Shown here one piece after another: positions 1-9,110 of a stretch of DNA of 64,000 bases (position 1 is the stretch's first letter; each line of letters opens with the position of its first letter). Under the pieces are notes generated by a model. That model saw only the letters and a program-made list of their open reading frames with translations, had not been told where the DNA came from and did no database searches. Origin of the DNA: JAMXLO01 sp963696645 (GTDB lineage Bacteria; Pseudomonadota; Alphaproteobacteria; Acetobacterales; Acetobacteraceae); contig CAVOKY010000007.1 in assembly GCA_963696645.1 (NCBI GenBank), positions 1,674,001-1,738,000 of the forward strand. The letters are read 5' to 3'. A program made the translations under genes and the position numbers.

Positions 1-1
1 A

Positions 2-2634
2 GCAGTCCATCCAATCGAGCTAACATCGTCCTCGCTAAGCAAGGGGACAACTCTCATTTTAGGTGGAGTATTCGAGACGGATGACCTTTCGCTTCTTATC
101 GAAGGCTTGCAACAGGTTGCTGGTTCGTCCGCCATCGGAAATTTTCACTATCTGCCCTGCGTAAGCCACGGTGGCGATCAAGCTCATGACACCCAGAGGG
201 TTTTGCTGGACGTCGCCGGGTTCGTTCTGTCTGGACTTCAGGGACGAGTTCCCGCTGAGGGCATCATCTGGAGAAGTGACAGAAAATCATCAACAGTCCG
301 GCTTTCCCCAGGTCTCAAAAGAGGCGAGCGCATCCTCAATGCTATCAAGGAATTGCAGCGGGCCGAGCGTCCACCGATGCTTAACCTGAACAGGCACTGC
401 CAAGTCTGTAAGTACCAAAGTCGGTGCCACGCTCAAGCTGTTGACGAGGACAACCTGAGCCTGTTGCGTGGGATTTCAGAAGCAGAAATGACGCGGCTGA
501 GAAAAAAAGGCATCTTCACGATCAACCAACTCTCATATACGTTCCGGCCAAGGCGCATCAAAAAGCGGGCCAAGAACCCGGCGCACCCTCACTACTTCGC
601 ACTGCAAGCACGTGCGCTTCGAGAGGGGAAGGTATTTGTCCACGGGTCTCCAAAACTTGATACCAAAGACGTGAGAATCTATATGGACTTTGAGGGCGTG
701 CCAACCAACGCCTCTTACTACTTGATTGGCCTCGTTGTGGTCGATCCCGATGGCATCCATCAGAAATCCTTCTGGGCTGACGGAGACGATGGTGAAGCTC
801 AGATTTTCATAGAAATGCTCGACTATATCAGACGCTACCGAGATTACACCGTCTTGCATTATGGAGCTTATGAGGTTCGCGCCCTCAGACGAATGCAGAG
901 AAGACTTCCTGTCGATTATATGGAACAGATAGAACGTATGCTCAAGCATATGGTCAATGTACTATCCGTCATTGGGCCGCACATATATTTTCCCGTTTTT
1001 TCAAATAGCCTGAAGGAGATTGCAGAATACCTCGGCCACAAGTGGTCTGCCACTAATGCCTCAGGCGCCCAGGCTTTGCTATGGAGGCAAGGATGGGTTG
1101 AAGCTCATGACGAGCGTATGAAGGATGAGTTGATCCGCTACAATATGGAAGATTGCGGAGGATTGAAAATCGTTGCCGACTTTATCGACCAAGCGAGCCA
1201 GCATCAGAATGCCGCACCGGGTACTCAAACGTCTTTCATCCACACGGATCACTTTGAACGAGAGGCCGCGCCGCGCGGGAAGTTCGGTAAGAAGGAATTC
1301 ATGCTTGACGAGTTCGATTTCATCCACCGATGCTCTTATTTTGATTACCAGCGCGACAGGATGTCAGCCAGGGATACGAGACGTTTGAAGCTAAAGCCAC
1401 CTCGACCAAGAAGAGGAAAGCGGCGGGTTTACAGAAATAATAAGGTCGTCGAGGTCTTTGCGTCTCATTGCCCCACTTGCCGTAGCAAGAAGCTACGTTC
1501 TGTACACTCGGTCAAACGACAGATTGTTGATCTCAAATTTTCCGGGGCAGCCATCCGACGCTGGGTTGTGCTCTACCTTTCGAAGGTATACCGATGTGAG
1601 AAATGTAATTGTAGGTTCATACCCGACGGATTTCCGAAGAATAGGACGCGTTTTGGAAAGGGATTGCTATGCTGGTGTATATACCAGATGGTTGTCGGCG
1701 GACAGAACCTGCTAAGAATCCGTGACAGCCTTGCCAAAATGTTCGGAATTGTACTGACGGTGTCCGTTATATATCGCTTCAAAGAGAGTATCGCGCTTCG
1801 CTACAGCCAGCTTTATGATAATCTAGCGAAGGGCATCATGAGCAGCCCTGTACCTGTACATCGGCGAAACAACTGCCAACTTACGCTTAGAGACCGGCTA
1901 TGTTTGGTGCATTACCGATGGGCGTTCTGCTCATTATTTTTACAAGGACTCCAGGGAGGGGTCTTTCTTACCCGATATGTTCAAGGACTTTGGTGGCGTC
2001 CTAGTCTCAGATTTTTACACGGCTTATGACTTCTCTGGATTGCCCACAGCAGCGTTGCCTTGTCCATCTAATGCGTGACTTCAACGAGGAAATGCAAAGG
2101 CACCCATTCGACAACGAACTCAAGACTCTTGCTGCTAAATTCTCGGCGGTGCTCAAAGGTGCTGTGGCTACGATAGATGAGTTCGGATTCAAAAGGCGGC
2201 ACCTTGCGAAGCACAAAAAGGCGGCTCGTATTTTCTGTCACTGGACCGAAAGCTGCGAATTTGCCTCAATGCCTGCCGAAAGGCTTCGCTCACGAATTGT
2301 CAAATATCAGGGCCAACTCTTTACGTTCTTGGACCATGACGGTGTTTCATGGAATAACACGAATGCTGAACACTTTATCAAAGCTTTCGCTCGGTACCGT
2401 CGGACGGCTAATGGGATATTCACCGCTCGTTCGATTAAGGAGTATCTGGTCATTCTGTCAGTCGCGGAAACGACTAAGGCACAGGGAGAGGATTTTCTCG
2501 AATTCCTCTTACGAGACAACAAGGATAGTTTTAGCTTTGAGTCGGTGCGGCGCGTCTCCGCAATAGCGGCATCCGAAGCCTCGTTGGCAGAGCCTAGAGT
2601 GGGCAGCCTCCGGCCAGACTTGGCCTTGATCTGA
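2..2634 (+). pseudogene. TM0106-type RecB/RNase H-like nuclease fused in frame to an IS66-like DDE transposase, frameshifted, 5' end outside window
   Basis: The frame is open from base 2, so the true start lies before the window. The first part has the TM0106-family pattern: a cysteine cluster CQVCKYQSRC near base 400, then a DEDD-type exonuclease fold with YMDFEG near 680 and YNMEDC near 1145. The same frame continues into a transposase-like part with two zinc pairs (CPTC near 1472, CEKC near 1594). After about 1853 the homologous reading moves to the next frame (GETTANLRLETGYVWC, then VSDFYTAYD near 2005-2028). It shifts again near 2030 into SLDCPQQRCLVHL and the C-terminal WNNTNAEHFIKAF, ending at 2634. 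Each shift equals one inserted base. The first catalytic Asp expected in a DET motif reads Gly here (GET). Base composition is AT-richer than the flanks, which suggests transfer. Decayed or mis-sequenced; original function unknown. Confidence 0.75.
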
Positions 2635-2728
2635 CTGTCGGGTTTCGCTGCATTTCCGCCGGAAGCGGACTGGCAGAAATCCACCGGGAAGCTGACCTAC
2701 AGCCCGGGCACCGTGCGTCCGACCATCG

Positions 2729-3491
2729 CTACAACCCCAGACCACCGTCGAGCGGTATGGTCTGTCCGGTCATGTAATCCGACGCGGCCGATGCGAGATA
2801 TAGCGCCAGCAGTCCGACTTCCCGCAGCCGTCCGGGACGCCGCAACGGAACACTCTGTTCGGCCCGCTGCGTGCTTCGCAGTACGCCCGCTTCGCCGGAC
2901 GTCACGACATCAGGGAACAGCCCGGGTGAAATGGCGTTGACCTGCACACCGTAGGTCGCCCATTCAAGCGCCTGTGCGCGGGTGAATCCAGCGAGCGCGG
3001 TCTTGGCCGTGGTGTAGAGCACCATCTCCCGGCCGCCCTGATGCGCGGTCCACGATGCGATGTTGATCACCTTGCCCGAGCGGCGCGCGAGCATGTGCGG
3101 GCCAACCGCACGCGTGCACAGCAGCGCCTCCGTCAGGTTGATGTCCATGATGAACCGGAGCTCGTCGTCGGATACACCGGCACTGTCAGCTACACCCGGC
3201 AGCGTGACCAGCGGCTTGCGAATGGAATCACCCAACGGTGCCGAGTACCTGATCGACTGCATGGCCGACCTCGGCCGGTTTCGTTACATCTGCAACGATG
3301 GGAACGGCGCGTCGGCCGGATGTCGCCTCGATGTCAGCCGCGATGCCCTCGACGTATTTCGGCGTCAGTGCATTCAGTGCGATATCCGCGCCAGCCTCGG
3401 CCAGCACCTGGGCGATGCCCTTGCCGATGCCGCGGCCGGCTCCTGTGATGAATACCACTTTCCCCGTGATATCGAACTCGACTGGCATCAT
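2729..3491 (-). pseudogene. SDR-family oxidoreductase (3-oxoacyl-ACP reductase type), broken by an internal deletion and frameshift
   Basis: Two minus-strand frames together make one classical short-chain dehydrogenase. The N-terminal half (from 3491) has the Rossmann motif TGAGRGIGKG and ends at a stop just after VLGTVG near 3229. The C-terminal half, in another frame, resumes at GDSIRKPLVTLPG. It carries the catalytic Ser (INIAS), YxxxK (YTTAK) and the terminal GQTIPLDGG. The stretch that normally joins them (roughly RIDVLVNNAG, about nine residues including the NNAG element) is absent from both frames. This is therefore a real loss of coding sequence plus a frame change, not just one extra base. 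It sits between the transposase remnant and the amidohydrolase gene. Substrate unknown. Confidence 0.8.
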
Positions 3492-3580
3492 GACGCGTTC
3501 TCCTGTTTGACTTGGCTGGCAGTGATCGAGCGTGGGGCAGGCGGAACGCGGGCGCCGCGATCAGGGCGTCGATACGGAGG

Positions 3581-3614
3581 AGATTGCTTCGTCGCTGCGC
3601 TCCTCGCAATGACA
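3581..3614. repeat. Possible dispersed intergenic repeat
   Basis: The stretch around GCTTCGTCGCTGCGCTCC followed by TCGCAATGACA resembles a short repetitive tail often seen between genes of Rhizobiales and related alphaproteobacteria. Only one copy is clear in this window, so the call rests on recall of the motif rather than on repetition seen here. Confidence 0.3.
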
Positions 3615-3637
3615 GGGAGGCGCTATAATTCCCGCCA

Positions 3638-3715
3638 TGACCGGGCCGGTATGGTGCTCACAGTGACCGGGCCGGTTTGGATCTCACAGTAACCGGGTCA
3701 GTATGGTAATCGACA
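3638..3715. repeat. Three tandem imperfect 26-bp repeats upstream of the amidohydrolase gene
   Basis: Three consecutive 26-base units begin at 3638, 3664 and 3690. Units 1 and 2 share TGACCGGGCCGGT and an end of TCACAG. Unit 3 is more diverged (TAACCGGGTCAGTATGG). They lie 23-100 bases before the ATG at 3738, just after a TATAAT at 3624-3629. They could be operator copies or a fragment of a mobile element; nothing in the sequence decides between these. Confidence 0.65.
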
Positions 3716-3737
3716 CTGAAGCAGAAGGGGAAACGCC

Positions 3738-4553
3738 ATGATGATTGTCGATGCGCAGATCCATATCTGGGCAAAGGGTACGCCGTCGGCGCACCATCGA
3801 CAGGAACCGTACTCCAAGGACCAGGCGATCGCGGGCATGGATGCCGCAGGTGTTGATCGCGCGGTGATCCATCCACCGATGTGGGACCCGGACTCGAACG
3901 AACTCGCCGTCGCGGCGGTGAGCGCCCATCCGGATCGTTTCGCGATCCTCGGGTGGTTCCCGCTGGATCGCCCCGAGAGCCGAGCCCTGGTCGATACCTG
4001 GAAGAGCCGTCCCGGCATGCTTGGCCTGCGCTTCTATTTCGTCCAGCCGCATGAGCAGTCATGGCCGACCGACGGCACGATGGACTGGCTGTGGCCAGCA
4101 GCAGAACGTGCCGGCCTGCCGGTGGCACTCGCGGCGGCAGCGTTCTTGCCTGTGGTCGGACAGATTGCCGAACGTCATCCCGGCCTGAAGCTGATCGTGG
4201 ACCATATGGGCGTACCGCGCGCCAGCATGGGTGCAGCGTCCTACAGGAACATGCCGCAATTGATTGCATTGGCGAAGCACCCGAACATCGCAGTCAAAGC
4301 GACGGGCCAGGCGGGCTATGCCGAGGACAGCTATCCGTTCCGCAGCATTCATCCCCACCTGCGCCAGGTCTATGACGCATTCGGACCGCAACGCATGTTC
4401 TGGGGTACCGACATCACCCGCATGTCGTGCTCGTGGCGACAATGCGTCACGCTGTTCACCGAGGAACTGCCCTGGCTGACAGGCCATGACCTCGAACTGG
4501 TCATGGGACGCGCGTTTTGCGACTGGATCGGCTGGAAGCTGCCGGAGGACTGA
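3738..4553 (+). CDS. Amidohydrolase family 2 protein (TIM-barrel metal-dependent hydrolase/decarboxylase)
   Basis: A 271-aa protein of the Amidohydro_2 superfamily, which includes ACMSD-like decarboxylases and lactone hydrolases. Family marks visible are the N-terminal DAQIHIW (metal-binding DxH-like position), a central His in DHMG near residue 156, and the C-terminal WGTDIT with the conserved Asp. An AGAAGGGGAAA purine-rich stretch precedes the ATG. MmgE/PrpD follows 4 bases after the stop, so the two are probably one transcription unit acting on the same small organic acid or ring-cleavage product. The substrate cannot be told from sequence. The tandem 26-bp repeats just upstream may regulate it. 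Confidence 0.85.
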   Translation: MMIVDAQIHIWAKGTPSAHHRQEPYSKDQAIAGMDAAGVDRAVIHPPMWDPDSNELAVAAVSAHPDRFAILGWFPLDRPESRALVDTWKSRPGMLGLRFYFVQPHEQSWPTDGTMDWLWPAAERAGLPVALAAAAFLPVVGQIAERHPGLKLIVDHMGVPRASMGAASYRNMPQLIALAKHPNIAVKATGQAGYAEDSYPFRSIHPHLRQVYDAFGPQRMFWGTDITRMSCSWRQCVTLFTEELPWLTGHDLELVMGRAFCDWIGWKLPED

Positions 4554-4557
4554 CACC

Positions 4558-5910
4558 ATGGCGCAGCAGGCACGCAGTAGTTTCGTCGGCCAGCAGCTTG
4601 GCCAATTCGTCGCGGCATCGCGCTGGGACAATCTGCCGCGCGCATTGCGCCACGAGGGCAAGCGATCGCTGCTGAATTTCGTTGGCTGTGCCCTCGGTGT
4701 CGCGCACTCGCCGCCGATCGACATGGCGCTGCGCGTTCTGCTGCCGCTGTCGGGCACCGACCGGGTCACGGTGCTTGGCCGTGAAGAGAGGCTAGATCCA
4801 CTGGGTGCGGCATTCATCAATGCGGTCGGCGCAAATCTGCTTGACTATGACGATACGCATCTGCGGACGGTCATCCATCCGACGGCACCGGTTGCCCCGG
4901 CCGCGCTCGCGCTCGCGGAACAGCGTGGGTTGTCCGGGGCGGCGATGCTGCACGCGTTCATCCTGGGCGCTGAAGTCGAGTGCCGGATCGGCAACGCCGT
5001 GTCACCCGGTCATTACGCGCGCGGATGGCATATCACCGCGACCTGCGGCATATTCGGCGCAGCCGCGGCGAGTGCCAAGCTGCTCGGCCTGAACGCGGAG
5101 CAGACGTGGCACGCCCTGGGTATCGCCGCCAGCCAGTCCGCCGGAGTGGTAGAGAACATTCCCAGCGCGGCGAAGAACGTCGGTGTCGGCAATGCCGCGC
5201 GCAACGGGTTGTTCTCCGCGCTGCTGGCGGAACAGGGCTATGGCGCGGCGCCGGCCGCGATCGAGGGCGCTCTCGGATGGGCGCGTGCAATGGGCGATGA
5301 ACCCGTGGTCGCAAACGTGACAGACGGGCTCGATGAACAATGGGAGCTGCTGAAGAACACCTATAAGCCGTATCCGTGCGGGATCGTGATGCATGCCGTG
5401 ATCGACGCATGCCTTGCGCTGCGGCACGATCATACGTTGACGGGTGCCGAAATTGCCGAAATCACTGTGTCCGGCGACCAGCTTTTGCTCGATCGTGGCG
5501 ACCGGACGGTGACCAGTGACCGTGATGCGCGCGTCAGCATCCATCATTGTGCCGCGGTGGCGTTCCTGTTCGGCGCGGCCGGACTGAAAGAGTTCGCCGA
5601 AGAAACGGTCCACGATCCCGCTGTCGTTGCGTTGCGCGCACGGACGATGGCTCGGCTGGATGCCGGTAGCCCGCGAGGCGCCGCCACAGCCACGGTCCGC
5701 ACGATCGACGGGCGCACTCTGGCGGCGACCGTGCTCCATGCCAGGGGCAGTTCAGAGCGACCGCTCTCCGATCAGGACATCGAGGCGAAGCTGCGCGACC
5801 TCGCCCGCTACGGCGCGTTCCGCGGCCCGGTCGATGATGTCATCGCGGCGGTGTGGCAACTCGATACGATGGCAACGATCGATCCATTCATCACCGCGTT
5901 GCGTCGGTAG
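4558..5910 (+). CDS. MmgE/PrpD family protein
   Basis: A 450-aa protein of the MmgE/PrpD superfamily, whose characterised members include 2-methylcitrate dehydratase, cis-aconitate decarboxylase and immune-responsive gene 1. Typical elements are DYDDTH near residue 97, HPTAPVAPAALALAEQ, the glycine-rich GWHITATCGIFGAAAA, and YKPYPCGIVMH near residue 265. I chose ATG 4558 because GGAGGA sits nine bases upstream and the protein then starts at the usual N-terminal helix. The gene is four bases behind the amidohydrolase stop. It is unlikely to be PrpD of the methylcitrate cycle since no prpB or prpC is adjacent. More likely it is a dehydratase or isomerase in a catabolic module. Confidence 0.88.
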   Translation: MAQQARSSFVGQQLGQFVAASRWDNLPRALRHEGKRSLLNFVGCALGVAHSPPIDMALRVLLPLSGTDRVTVLGREERLDPLGAAFINAVGANLLDYDDTHLRTVIHPTAPVAPAALALAEQRGLSGAAMLHAFILGAEVECRIGNAVSPGHYARGWHITATCGIFGAAAASAKLLGLNAEQTWHALGIAASQSAGVVENIPSAAKNVGVGNAARNGLFSALLAEQGYGAAPAAIEGALGWARAMGDEPVVANVTDGLDEQWELLKNTYKPYPCGIVMHAVIDACLALRHDHTLTGAEIAEITVSGDQLLLDRGDRTVTSDRDARVSIHHCAAVAFLFGAAGLKEFAEETVHDPAVVALRARTMARLDAGSPRGAATATVRTIDGRTLAATVLHARGSSERPLSDQDIEAKLRDLARYGAFRGPVDDVIAAVWQLDTMATIDPFITALRR

Positions 5911-5917
5911 CCTGCGG

Positions 5918-6253
5918 TTACGAACCGGGCGCGACTTCGTTGTGGCCTGGCAACGTGACGGTGAGCATCAGCGCGCTCAGGCTCTTGCCATGCGGGTCGA
6001 TGGCAAGCGAACGGGTGACGCCCCCGCCGAGCGCATTTTCGATGACAAAGTTCAGCGCCCGCAGTTGCGGCAATTCATAGCGCCGCACCGGGCCCGGCGT
6101 GAGATGGCGGAAATGCGCCAGCACAAGTTCAGGCGTGAGTTCGCGTCGCAGCACCTGCCAGCCTTCGTCGTTATAAGCGGTGACGGAAATGTTGGACGTA
6201 TTGCCCTTGTCGCCGGCGCGCGCATGGCCGAGATCATAGACGCGAATGGTCAT
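5918..6253 (-). CDS. AtuA-like C-terminal ferredoxin-fold protein
   Basis: A 111-aa protein containing ARAGDKGNTSNISV, the hallmark of the small ferredoxin-fold domain normally found at the C-terminus of AtuA-like (DUF1446) proteins. Its ATG overlaps the stop of the upstream DUF1446 gene by four bases (ATGA at 6250-6253), so the two are translationally coupled and probably form one complex. AtuA-type proteins are linked to acyclic terpene and branched-chain acid catabolism; the precise reaction is not established. The gene is convergent with the MmgE/PrpD gene, seven bases apart. Confidence 0.85.
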   Translation of the reverse strand: MTIRVYDLGHARAGDKGNTSNISVTAYNDEGWQVLRRELTPELVLAHFRHLTPGPVRRYELPQLRALNFVIENALGGGVTRSLAIDPHGKSLSALMLTVTLPGHNEVAPGS

Positions 6254-7602
6254 TCGGCGTGCTCCATGACGACTTCAGGATTCACCCATTCGCGCGGGAT
6301 CAGAACCGACTTCACCGCCAGGATCTGCCTGGCGCCGAAGTTGACGCCGCCACCGGCACCACTCGGACCCTGCATATGCAGACTGCGTATTTCGGCACCT
6401 ACTGCTTCGGCCGCCTTCCTGTCCGGCGTGCGTGCGGCGATGCGCAGGCGCACCTCGTAGGGTTCCGGACACTGGCTGGCCTCGTTGGCGTGCAGCGAGT
6501 TCATGCCGATCAGGTCGATGCGCATTTCCTGGTAGCTCAGGCCGCGGCGACGCAGGCGTTCCTGCACCACCTCGATCCCCAGTTTGGCGCGGGCTAGTGC
6601 GTTGATGCCGGCAAAGCCCATCTCCCCGGAACCCATATAGCCGTCGAAATAACCCACAACGACCTTGTAGGTCGGTGTTCGCGGTTTCGCCCGCGCACCG
6701 TTCAATGCGACACGGTCGCTGGCGACCTGGCGGAATGTCACAGCGGAGACATCCAGCACGCAGTCGGGCGTGATGTATGCGGTGGGATCGTGCATTTCGT
6801 ACAGCAGTTGTTCGGTGCACGTGGCGATGTCGAGCCTGCCGCCGGAACCGGGTGTCTTGGCGACCTCGACGCGCCCGTCCGACCACACATCGGCCAGCGG
6901 ATAGCCCAGTCCTGCAAGGTCCTCGACCTCCTTCCTGCCAGGATCGGCGAAACAGCCGCCGGTAAGCTGGCCGGAACATTCCAGCAGATGGCCGGCGAGC
7001 GTTCCATTGGCGAGTTTCGGGTAGTCGTCATACGCCCAGCCAAATGCGTGCAGCATCGGGCCGAGGAACAGTGCTGGATCGGCGACGCGGCCAGTGATGA
7101 CCAGATCGGCGCCCGTGCCCAACCCCCGCGCCACAACGTCCGCGCCGAGGTAGGCGTTGGCGGACGCCATGCGCGGCAAGAGCGATTCCAGTGGGGCGCC
7201 GTCCTCCATCAACGGCAGTTCGGGATGCGCGCGCATGATGTCGGTGACTTCATCGCCCTGCACCACGGCGCATGTGTAGTCGGGACAGCGCCACTCGGGT
7301 GCGTGTTTGCGCAGAACACGCGCCGCACCCATCGGATTGGCCGCTCCCATGTTGGTGACGATCCTGATGCCGCGCTGCAACGCCGGCGGCATGATCGCCT
7401 CCATACGCTCCAGCAGCACCGGCGTGTAACCCTTTGTCGGGTCTTTGGCGCGATCGAGGGTTTCGCGGGCAATGGTGCGTTCGGCGAGGCATTCCATGGC
7501 GAGATAGTCCAGTTCGCCGCGCTCGACGATTTCCACGCCGGGCGGGATCCGGTCGTCGGCAAAGCCGGCACCGCAGCCGATTCTGATCCTGTCGCGTGCC
7601 AT
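6250..7602 (-). CDS. Acyclic terpene utilisation AtuA family protein (DUF1446)
   Basis: A 450-aa DUF1446/AtuA-family protein. Recognisable family segments are IRIGCGAGFADDR at the start, IVTNMGAANPMGAA near residue 85, TGRVADPALFLGPM near 180, ECSGQLTGGCFADPG near 215, and GPSGAGGGVNFGARQ near the end. The start at 7602 (ATG, protein MARDRIRIG) is chosen because GGAGGG lies seven bases upstream; an in-frame start further up has no such site. The small ferredoxin-fold subunit follows with a four-base overlap, so what is one polypeptide in many relatives is split in two here. Probably part of an organic-acid or terpenoid degradation route; substrate unknown. Confidence 0.87.
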   Translation of the reverse strand: MARDRIRIGCGAGFADDRIPPGVEIVERGELDYLAMECLAERTIARETLDRAKDPTKGYTPVLLERMEAIMPPALQRGIRIVTNMGAANPMGAARVLRKHAPEWRCPDYTCAVVQGDEVTDIMRAHPELPLMEDGAPLESLLPRMASANAYLGADVVARGLGTGADLVITGRVADPALFLGPMLHAFGWAYDDYPKLANGTLAGHLLECSGQLTGGCFADPGRKEVEDLAGLGYPLADVWSDGRVEVAKTPGSGGRLDIATCTEQLLYEMHDPTAYITPDCVLDVSAVTFRQVASDRVALNGARAKPRTPTYKVVVGYFDGYMGSGEMGFAGINALARAKLGIEVVQERLRRRGLSYQEMRIDLIGMNSLHANEASQCPEPYEVRLRIAARTPDRKAAEAVGAEIRSLHMQGPSGAGGGVNFGARQILAVKSVLIPREWVNPEVVMEHAE

Positions 7603-7681
7603 GCAAATCCCTCCGTCGGTCGGCATGCTATGCGCCCTTGGCGGGACTGGTCCACTGCTTCAGTGCAGCGACGTGGTCGTG

Positions 7682-8924
7682 TCAGCCTCGCATGTAACGA
7701 GGGGCAGCTTCGGTTTGCATAGCGTACCGGCGGCAATGCTCCAGATACGCGGCTTCGTGGCTGGCAACCAGGCTGACAATACTTGACCAGAACCACGATG
7801 GCGCATCGAGAACTCTTCGACCAGCCGCGAGCAAGATCCGCTCGCCATGACCGACGGGTCGCCGCATCCATCTGCCGTCCATGTGCCATGCCGACGACGG
7901 CTGCCAGAAATCGCGCCGCTTTCATGGCTTCTTCCCGCGTCAACTGTTCGATCTCCAGTTTGAGGTCCTGCGGCAACAGTTCGCGCACGAACACCTGCCG
8001 GTCCAACAAGCGCTCGGCCGCCATCCGCTCGCCAAGATGCGGCGACAGGTGGAGCGCGCCTTCCAGCACGCGCCGCGCATTGTCCCTGGGCATTCGCGTC
8101 CCCGGCATTCGGGGCGCAGTCGTCCGCACTGCCTCCTTCACATCCATGAGGCACATGCTGCCTTCGCCGGACTGCTTTCCTGCAACCGCCAGAAGGACCG
8201 CGATACGCAGACGCCCGAGCGAGCTGCATCCCTTCACCCAGTACGCGGCATCGCGCACTTCCACCGATGCATCGTCATCGCGGGTGCGCAGCGTCGTGGC
8301 GAGCTTGCACAGGCGCTTGCTATCAAACAGCGCCCGCACGGCGCGCGTTTCGTTGGCTGACAGTGGCCAGAACCGTTTGCCAAGCGGGATTGTCGGTTTC
8401 GGATCCTCAATGCGTTCCCTCGCGAGCTGCTTCCAGGTGCGACTGGTGGCCTCGCGCAGCACGACGCGGACAGAGTCGGGGCGATGATCGTCCAGCTCGG
8501 ACTCCGCAACGCCATCGTCCAGCGCGGCGTCGTAACCTTCGATGATCTGCTCCAGCATTCTGGCTGTCGTCACGCCGGGGAGATCGGAGCCGCGCGCCGC
8601 CATGGCCAGCGACAATCCAAGCCGCAGCAGATCATGCACGGGGTTGCCGATCACCGTCTGATCCAGGTCGCGGATCTGAATCGCGATCTGGCCATCGGCA
8701 TTGGCGACAGGACCCAGATTGCCGAAGTGGCAATCGCCGCAGATCCAGATCGGCGGCCCTGCGGGTTCAGCACGACCCTCCGCGCTGCCCAGCCACTCAT
8801 AGAACCTGGCGGTGCTGCCGCGCACGTAGGCCTGCGCCGATCGCGCCATCTTCAGGTTTCGACGCAGCAGCAGGATGCTCTGCCGATCATCGGGATGCCG
8901 GGGAAGGCGCGCTGATGGTTTCAT
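7682..8924 (-). pseudogene. DUF2252 family protein, frameshifted near the C-terminus
   Basis: This is a DUF2252 protein, a kinase-like fold family of unknown function. Marks are YVRGSTARFYEWL, ICGDCHFGNLGP, IRDLDQTVIGNPVHDLLRL and MAHGRQMDAATRRSW. After LARGWSKSS (around 7812) the frame diverges. The expected family C-terminus, LDAPSWFWSSIVSLVASHEA and then YLEHCRRYA, is found one base further on and ends at 7682. The total span is 3n+1, fitting a single inserted base. Read uncorrected, the frame runs on with unrelated sequence. The ATG at 8924 gives a normal N-terminus; an ATG at 8940 is also possible. It is divergent from kup. Confidence 0.75.
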
Positions 8925-8943
8925 TGGAGAAATGCCACATAGG

Positions 8944-8963
8944 TATATAGGCAATATATAGGC
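8944..8963. promoter_or_regulatory. TATATAGGC direct repeat in the DUF2252/kup divergent gap
   Basis: Two identical nonamers TATATAGGC occur at 8944-8952 and 8955-8963, an 11-base period, which is about one helical turn. They are just upstream of the DUF2252 start and 148 bases before kup. A regulator site or overlapping promoter elements are possible; there is no further support. Confidence 0.35.
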
Positions 8964-9110
8964 GCCGATTCCAGGTATGCTGCACCCATCACAGTCAACG
9001 GAGCGATGACTGCGGGGCTTGCAAGAGACTTGCAGCGAACTTGCCTCCAAGTACTTGCTGGCTCTATCCCCGCTGCTCTTCGGAGTGCACATGATTGAGC
9101 CGGACACAGG

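Noticed and set aside
4558..5910. PrpD of the 2-methylcitrate cycle
   Set aside because: No prpB or prpC neighbours; the context is an amidohydrolase, so only the family call is kept.
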